From Neorhizobium sp. UBA7851 (GTDB taxonomy: Bacteria > Pseudomonadota > Alphaproteobacteria > Rhizobiales > Rhizobiaceae), in NCBI GenBank assembly GCA_002500765.1, contig DLSX01000236.1:35838-54221 (forward strand): a stretch of DNA of 18,384 bases, read 5' to 3'. Shown here piece by piece: positions 14,914 through 18,384 of this stretch. The notes below the pieces were generated by a model, which saw nothing but the letters and a program-made list of their open reading frames with translations, ran no database searches and was not told where the DNA came from. Positions within the stretch are counted from its first letter, which is position 1. The number at the start of each line of letters is the position of its first letter. Made by a program: the position numbers and the translations under genes.

Positions 14914-15091
14914 CCCCTCACCAACAAAATCTAAGACTTAGCCTTTGGCTAAGATCTTGATTTTGTAACCTCTCCCACAAGGGGAGAGGTAGGACCTTGA
15001 GGGTGCGGCACCGGTATCTCTCCCCTTGTGGGAGAGAAAGCGATTTCAGCATCTTAGCTTCAGCTAAGTGCTAGAAATCGCAAGTGAGGGG
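14914..15091. repeat. RIME-like double-palindrome intergenic element 3
   Basis: Outer arms CCCCTCAC (14914-14921) and GTGAGGGG (15084-15091) enclose four hairpins. Two 19-bp near-palindromes, CTCTCCCACAAGGGGAGAG (14970-14988) and CTCTCCCCTTGTGGGAGAG (15018-15036), are exact reverse complements of each other. Flanking them are two long hairpins that share a CTTAGC/GCTAAG core: ACAAAATC...GATTTTGT (14924-14966) and CGATTTC...GAAATCG (15041-15080). The element of about 178 bp fills the gap between the rutR stop and the glnII terminator. Confidence 0.8.
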
Positions 15092-15130
15092 GGTGCTCTG
15101 GATACCAAGATGTCGCTTCCATCTCCAACG

Positions 15131-15157
15131 AAAAACGCCGGCTTGAAGCCGGCGTTT
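15131..15157 (-). terminator. Intrinsic terminator of glnII
   Basis: AAACGCCGGC (15133-15142) pairs with GCCGGCGTTT (15148-15157) around a TTGAA loop. On the minus strand the stem runs straight into TTTTTCG. It begins about 26 nt after the glnII stop. There is no T-run on the plus side, so it should work mainly for glnII. Confidence 0.85.
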
Positions 15158-15182
15158 CCGTTCATCCTTGGGAGGACTTTTA

Positions 15183-16217
15183 TCAGGCAGCGGCCGACTT
15201 TGCGGTCGGGACTTCCGAGATCGTCTTCAGAACCTGGGAAGCGATCTGGTAAGGGCAGCCCTGGGAGTTCGGACGACGGTCTTCGAGGTAACCCTTGTAG
15301 CCGTTGTTGACGAAGGAATGCGGAACGCGGATCGAAGCGCCACGGTCAGCAACGCCGTAGGAGAACTTGTTCCACGGAGCAGTTTCGTGCTTGCCGGTCA
15401 GGCGCTTGTCGTTGTCCGGGCCGTAAACGTCGATATGGGCCTGCAGGTTCTTTTCGAACTGTGCCATGAGGGCTTCGAAATATTCCTTGCCGCCGACTTC
15501 GCGCATGTACTTGGTGGAGAAGTTGCAGTGCATGCCCGAACCGTTCCAGTCGGTATCGCCGAGCGGCTTGCAGTGGTATTCGATGTCGATGCCGTACTGT
15601 TCCGTCAGGCGCTGCAGCAGGTAACGTGCCATCCAGATCTGGTCGGCGGCGCGCTTGGAGCCCTTGCCGAAAATCTGGAATTCCCACTGGCCCTTGGCCA
15701 CTTCGGCGTTGATGCCTTCGTGGTTGATGCCGGCTGCGAGGCACTGGTCAAGATGCTCTTCGACGATTTCGCGGGCAACCGGGCCGACATTGCTGGCGCC
15801 AACGCCGCAATAATACGGACCCTGCGGAGCCGGATAGCCGGTTTCAGGGAAGCCGAGCGGGCGGCCGTTTTCGTAGAAGAAATATTCCTGCTCGAAGCCG
15901 AACCATGCATCTTCGTCGTCGAGGATGGTTGCGCGGCTGTTGGACGCGTGCGGGGTGACGCCATCCGGCATCATGACTTCGCACATGACCAGAACGCCGT
16001 TGGTGCGGGCCGGATCCGGGTAGATCGCAACGGGCTTGAGGACGCAGTCAGACGAACGGCCTTCAGCCTGCATCGTCGAGGAACCGTCAAAGCCCCAAAG
16101 CGGAAGCTGCTCGAGAGTCGGGAAAGAATCGAATTCCTTGATCTGCGTCTTGCCGCGCAGGTTCGGGACGGGAGTGTAGCCGTCCAGCCAGATGTACTCG
16201 AGCTTATACTTGGTCAT
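15183..16217 (-). CDS. glnII: Glutamine synthetase II (eukaryotic type)
   Basis: A 344-residue GSII that makes glutamine from glutamate, ammonia and ATP; the family is octameric/decameric and typical of rhizobia as a second, nitrogen-regulated GS. Signatures: LPLWGFDGSSTMQA (38-51), FGFEQEYFFYENGRPLGFP (106-124, metal-binding glutamates), INAEVAKGQWEFQIFG (169-184), TDWNGSGMHCNFSTK (222-236), ETAPWNKFSYGVADRGASIRVP (278-299) and LEDRRPNSQGCPY (311-323). The start at 16217 (MTKYKLEYIWLDGY) matches the family. The longer frame to 16301 would begin close to the sigma-54 element. GSII is not controlled by GlnE-type adenylylation in this group; control is by NtrC and by GstI, whose gene is divergent here. 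Confidence 0.96.
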   Translation of the reverse strand: MTKYKLEYIWLDGYTPVPNLRGKTQIKEFDSFPTLEQLPLWGFDGSSTMQAEGRSSDCVLKPVAIYPDPARTNGVLVMCEVMMPDGVTPHASNSRATILDDEDAWFGFEQEYFFYENGRPLGFPETGYPAPQGPYYCGVGASNVGPVAREIVEEHLDQCLAAGINHEGINAEVAKGQWEFQIFGKGSKRAADQIWMARYLLQRLTEQYGIDIEYHCKPLGDTDWNGSGMHCNFSTKYMREVGGKEYFEALMAQFEKNLQAHIDVYGPDNDKRLTGKHETAPWNKFSYGVADRGASIRVPHSFVNNGYKGYLEDRRPNSQGCPYQIASQVLKTISEVPTAKSAAA

Positions 16218-16634
16218 GTTGTGTCTCTCAGGCCATGGTGTTCGTTGTTGGCGATGCCGAGGAGTATCTTCCAACGCGGTCGATATTCCGGGCTTGAACA
16301 TATGAATGCATGCTCCGTGCCAGTTTGAATTCCGGAGACTGAAAAATGATCAAAAAATGCAGATGCTCTTCAAATAGGCCGTTTTCGATGCGTCACGCAC
16401 GTTCGAATCTGCTTCATAAATAAGCCGAATCCGGCTGGGGCGCGAAGATATGGGGAACCCGACGGCCGTCATCTCGTTGAGCTTCGTTCACGACCTGCGG
16501 CGTTGTGCAATCTTATTTGCTTACAATCTTCGCTGGCGGAAGCTGTCATAATGATGTAAAATACAGCAATTGGATTAAATAATAGGCAGAAATTGTGCCT
16601 GTCCAATGTGATGCAGTCGTTCAGGAGGCGATAG
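16218..16634. promoter_or_regulatory. glnII-gstI divergent control region
   Basis: This 417-bp region between the two ATGs is AT-richer than its surroundings. It carries the sigma-54 element for glnII and must hold a separate promoter for gstI. An AT-rich CATAAT (16547-16552) and TAAAAT (16557-16562) lie upstream of gstI without convincing -35 partners. I could not locate NtrC sites with confidence. Confidence 0.5.
16308..16322 (-). promoter_or_regulatory. Sigma-54 (-24/-12) promoter of glnII
   Basis: On the minus strand, positions 16322 to 16308 read TGGCACGGAGCATGC, against the consensus TGGCACN5TTGC. The essential GG and GC pairs and their spacing are kept; only the first T of TTGC differs. 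The predicted start of transcription is near 16297, giving an 80-nt leader for glnII. Control of glnII by NtrC and RpoN is established in rhizobia. Confidence 0.8.
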
Positions 16635-16826
16635 ATGGCAAGCATCCATCGTGAAACAGCGAAAATTTACGAGTTTCCTCTGATGCAGCGGAGACGTCTT
16701 GATAACGGGCTGACGGCGCCGGCTTCCTCAAAGGAAGTGGTTTTCTCGGTGGTCGATACCTGCTGGTATCACAGCGAGGCCATTCGCGAGGATGAGCACG
16801 CGCCCGAGATGCCCAAGCCCTGCTGA
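16635..16826 (+). CDS. gstI: GstI-like inhibitor of glutamine synthetase II translation (DUF2735-like)
   Basis: A 63-residue protein with the pattern of the rhizobial DUF2735/GstI group: N-terminal RETAKIYEFPL (residues 6-16), a variable middle, and C-terminal SVVDTCWYHSEAIRE (38-52). In Rhizobium leguminosarum, gstI is a 63-codon gene divergent from glnII whose product blocks GlnII translation, and NtrC represses it while activating glnII. Length and position match exactly here. A consensus Shine-Dalgarno AGGAGG lies 7 nt before the ATG. The identification rests on size, position and the AKIY-FP and WYH motifs; activity of this version is inferred. Confidence 0.85.
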   Translation: MASIHRETAKIYEFPLMQRRRLDNGLTAPASSKEVVFSVVDTCWYHSEAIREDEHAPEMPKPC

Positions 16827-16977
16827 CCTCTTTTGAGGAATGGCTTGCGCCACCCGTACGCGGGTGGCTTGAACATGTGCACGATCCACCGAATTTCCTT
16901 TTTTCGGTTCAATCTCTGTTTTCTACATCTTCTCTGCGGCAAAGCCGCCACCGTCGTTCATGCAGCGGGCGGGTTGG
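16827..16977. other. Gap between convergent gstI and the YeiH-family gene
   Basis: The convergent ends of gstI (plus) and the yeiH-like gene (minus) are 151 bp apart. The strong hairpin at 16849-16868 and a small GCGGC-aaa-GCCGC hairpin (16936-16948) are the only structures seen. Neither has a good U-tract; the smaller one may mark the end of the minus-strand transcript. Confidence 0.4.
16849..16868 (+). terminator. Hairpin at the end of gstI
   Basis: GCCACCCG (16849-16856) and CGGGTGGC (16861-16868) form a perfect 8-bp stem with a TACG tetraloop, about 22 nt after the gstI stop. Only TT follows on the plus strand, so it may be a weak terminator or an mRNA 3'-end protector. Confidence 0.55.
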
Positions 16978-18015
16978 TCAAAAACCAAGCAGTTTCAGTG
17001 CAGCGTAGCCGAAGATTGCGATAAAGACCCAGCCGAATGCGCCAAGCGCCAATGGTCTCCAGCCTTCCGCGCGCAGCTTGCCGATATTGGCCTGCAGTCC
17101 CATGGCGGCAAGTGCCATAGAGAGAAGGAAGTTGGTCAGCGTCACGACGTTGCTGCTCACGTCTGCCGGGATCGAAACCACGCTGTTGACCAGCATCATC
17201 GCGATAAAGCCGAGGACGAACCACGGAACAGGAGCGGAGACGCGACGGCCTTGGCTGGAACCGGCGCTTGCGTCGGATCGCATCGCCAATGCCAGCGTCA
17301 GTATGAGCGGGGCGAGTAATACGACGCGGGCGAGCTTGGAAATCGTACCGAACTGGCCGGCAACATCACCTGCCTGGAACGATGCGGCGACGACCTGGGC
17401 TACCTCGTGGATCGTTGCGCCGGACCAGAGGCCGTAGGCGCGTTCGTCCAGCCCGAGGGGTGCGGCCAGCAGCGGATAGGCGATCATGGAAATCGAACCG
17501 AACAGGGTGACGCAGGCAACCGCATAGGCGACATGCTCTTCCTTGCCGCGGACGACCGTGTTTGCCGCAATCACGGCCGAGGCGCCGCAGACCGAGGTGC
17601 CGGCGGCGATCAGATCCGTCAGCTGGCGGTCGACGCCCATCAGTCGGCCGGTCAGTCGTATCGCCAGGAATGTCGCGACCAGCGTCAAGGTGACCAGAAG
17701 AAGGGCCGAGCCTCCGAGCGACAGAATCTGCGTTGCGGTGACCTGAAGGCCGAGAAGGATGATGCCGGCTCTGAGAATGCGTTTCAGCGAGAAGCGTATG
17801 CCCGGCTCGACGCTCTGGGGCAGGGCAATCGTGTTGCGGATCAGCATGCCCATGATGATGGAGAGAATGAGCGGGCTCAGCGCCATCCAGCCGCTCGCAG
17901 ATTTTATCGTCAGGGCTGTCGTCGCGATCGCGGCAGTCAGGACCAGGCCCGGAACGAGCGGTCTCAACTGGGATAGCGACGAGTAGGGACGTTCTGCCCA
18001 ATCCGAAAGTGACAT
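16978..18015 (-). CDS. YeiH/UPF0324-family membrane protein (putative sulfate exporter family)
   Basis: A 345-residue polytopic inner-membrane protein with about ten hydrophobic segments, matching the UPF0324/YeiH (Cons_hypoth698) family. Family signatures are GMLIRNTIALP (about residues 56-66), FSLKRILRAGIILLGLQVT, the conserved DLIAAGTSVCGASAVIAANTVVRGKEEHVAYAVA, and GLWSGATIHEVAQVVAA. Some members are annotated as sulfate or sulfonate exporters, and the E. coli homologue is linked to the LysR regulator YeiE. Here too a LysR gene is divergent, 114 bp away, and probably controls it. Transport substrate and direction are not evident from the sequence. Confidence 0.88.
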   Translation of the reverse strand: MSLSDWAERPYSSLSQLRPLVPGLVLTAAIATTALTIKSASGWMALSPLILSIIMGMLIRNTIALPQSVEPGIRFSLKRILRAGIILLGLQVTATQILSLGGSALLLVTLTLVATFLAIRLTGRLMGVDRQLTDLIAAGTSVCGASAVIAANTVVRGKEEHVAYAVACVTLFGSISMIAYPLLAAPLGLDERAYGLWSGATIHEVAQVVAASFQAGDVAGQFGTISKLARVVLLAPLILTLALAMRSDASAGSSQGRRVSAPVPWFVLGFIAMMLVNSVVSIPADVSSNVVTLTNFLLSMALAAMGLQANIGKLRAEGWRPLALGAFGWVFIAIFGYAALKLLGF

Positions 18016-18129
18016 AGAGGAAATTCCACAGAATCACGCGATTATCGAATTTCATTCTCCATTTCGGAAAAGAACAAATCCAACTCATAAGTTTTGTGAT
18101 ATCGTTCGACAAAATCGAATGGTGTGCCG
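18016..18129. promoter_or_regulatory. Divergent promoter region of the YeiH-family and LysR genes
   Basis: A 114-bp AT-rich spacer holds both promoters and, by family custom, the LysR binding site. A 7-bp direct repeat ATCGAAT occurs at 18044-18050 and 18114-18120. No convincing T-N11-A dyad could be fixed by eye. Confidence 0.5.
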
Positions 18130-18384
18130 ATGACGCTGGAACAGTTGAAGATATTTCTCGAGGTCGCGCGGCTGGAACATGTGACGCGTGCGGCGGAGAT
18201 GCTCAATCTGACGCAGTCGGCGGTCAGTGCGGCGATTTCGGCGCTGGAAGCCCGTCACGGGGTCATTCTGTTCGACCGGGTGGGTCGCCGCATTGCGCTG
18301 ACGGAAGCCGGCCGGCTTTTCGTCGACGAGGCGCGGGCGGTGATGGAAAGGGCGAGGGCGGCTGAGCTGGCGCTTGCCGATCTC
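18130..18384 (+). CDS. LysR-family transcriptional regulator, 5' part only
   Basis: The first 85 codons of a LysR-type regulator that continues beyond the window edge. The N-terminal winged HTH is complete: MTLEQLKIFLEVARLEHVTRAAEMLNLTQSAVSAAISALEARHGVILFDRVGRRIALTEAGRLFVDEA, the classical LTTR pattern with the A-A-x-x-L-x-x-T-Q-S-A-V-S recognition helix. The effector domain is missing from view. It is divergent from the YeiH-family gene. LysR regulators in this arrangement (YeiE, CysB-like) are common, so control of the neighbour is likely. There is no strong Shine-Dalgarno; the start is set by family alignment. Confidence 0.9.
   Translation, partial: MTLEQLKIFLEVARLEHVTRAAEMLNLTQSAVSAAISALEARHGVILFDRVGRRIALTEAGRLFVDEARAVMERARAAELALADL

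Noticed and set aside
9030..15091. CRISPR array formed by the repeated GC-rich palindromes
   Set aside because: The three elements are kilobases apart, are inverted within each copy, have no regular repeat-spacer spacing and no cas genes.
15168..16328. 386-codon plus-strand open frame opposite glnII
   Set aside because: A perfect GSII lies on the other strand; the frame is a by-product of strong third-position GC bias.
16974..16988. TTGGT-N5-ACCAA palindrome near the end of the YeiH-family gene as a RutR site
   Set aside because: Half-site order is reversed compared with TTGACCA/TGGTCAA, and the site lies at a stop codon between convergent genes, where an operator makes little sense.

Overview
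The window comes from a GC-rich chromosome of an alphaproteobacterium, most probably a member of the Rhizobiaceae (Rhizobium/Agrobacterium/Neorhizobium group). The strongest taxonomic clue is a eukaryotic-type glutamine synthetase (glnII) divergent from a 63-codon gene with the size and position of gstI, the rhizobial inhibitor of GlnII translation. A RutR regulator, RIME-like intergenic palindromic mosaics and dense tail-to-head operons fit this group. No tRNA, rRNA, CRISPR array, insertion sequence or prophage was seen.

Layout. (1) 201-5571, minus strand: a periplasmic adaptor and an RND (HAE1-type) permease overlap by ATGA and form an efflux pair. A Crp/Fnr regulator follows them and appears to have its own promoter, which carries a perfect FNR/FixK box. 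(2) 5891-14010, minus strand: an approximately 8 kb pyrimidine/carbamoyl-amide catabolic and uptake cluster. In transcription order it holds a beta-ureidopropionase-type amidohydrolase, a two-gene MazE/MazF-like toxin-antitoxin cassette, dihydropyrimidinase, a DUF559 protein, an ABC ATPase, two permeases and an NMT1/THI5-type binding protein. It ends at a strong intrinsic terminator. (3) 14251-14889, plus strand: rutR, divergent from the cluster. A near-consensus RutR operator lies between them, so RutR probably controls a reductive uracil/thymine route here. (4) 15183-16826: glnII (minus) and gstI (plus), divergent, with a sigma-54 type promoter in front of glnII. (5) 16978-18384: a YeiH-family membrane protein divergent from the 5' part of a LysR-family regulator that runs off the window.

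How the genes fit together. The inferred logic of the large cluster is import of a pyrimidine or related ring compound (SBP, two permeases, ATPase), opening of the dihydropyrimidine ring (HydA), and release of CO2, NH3 and a beta-amino acid (PydC). RutR would sense the pyrimidine. Released ammonia would be assimilated by the adjacent GlnII, although that link is only proximity. The first enzyme of the reductive pathway, dihydropyrimidine dehydrogenase, is not in the window, and neither is any rutA-G gene.

The most unusual aspects are insertions inside this metabolic cluster: a toxin-antitoxin pair between its two hydrolases, a DUF559 nuclease-like gene overlapping the ATPase start, and two double-palindrome intergenic elements between cistrons (a third lies between rutR and glnII). 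No clearly new biological system was found. The best leads are the RutR operator with a rewired regulon, the FNR-box promoter of the regulator, and the accessory genes within the operon.
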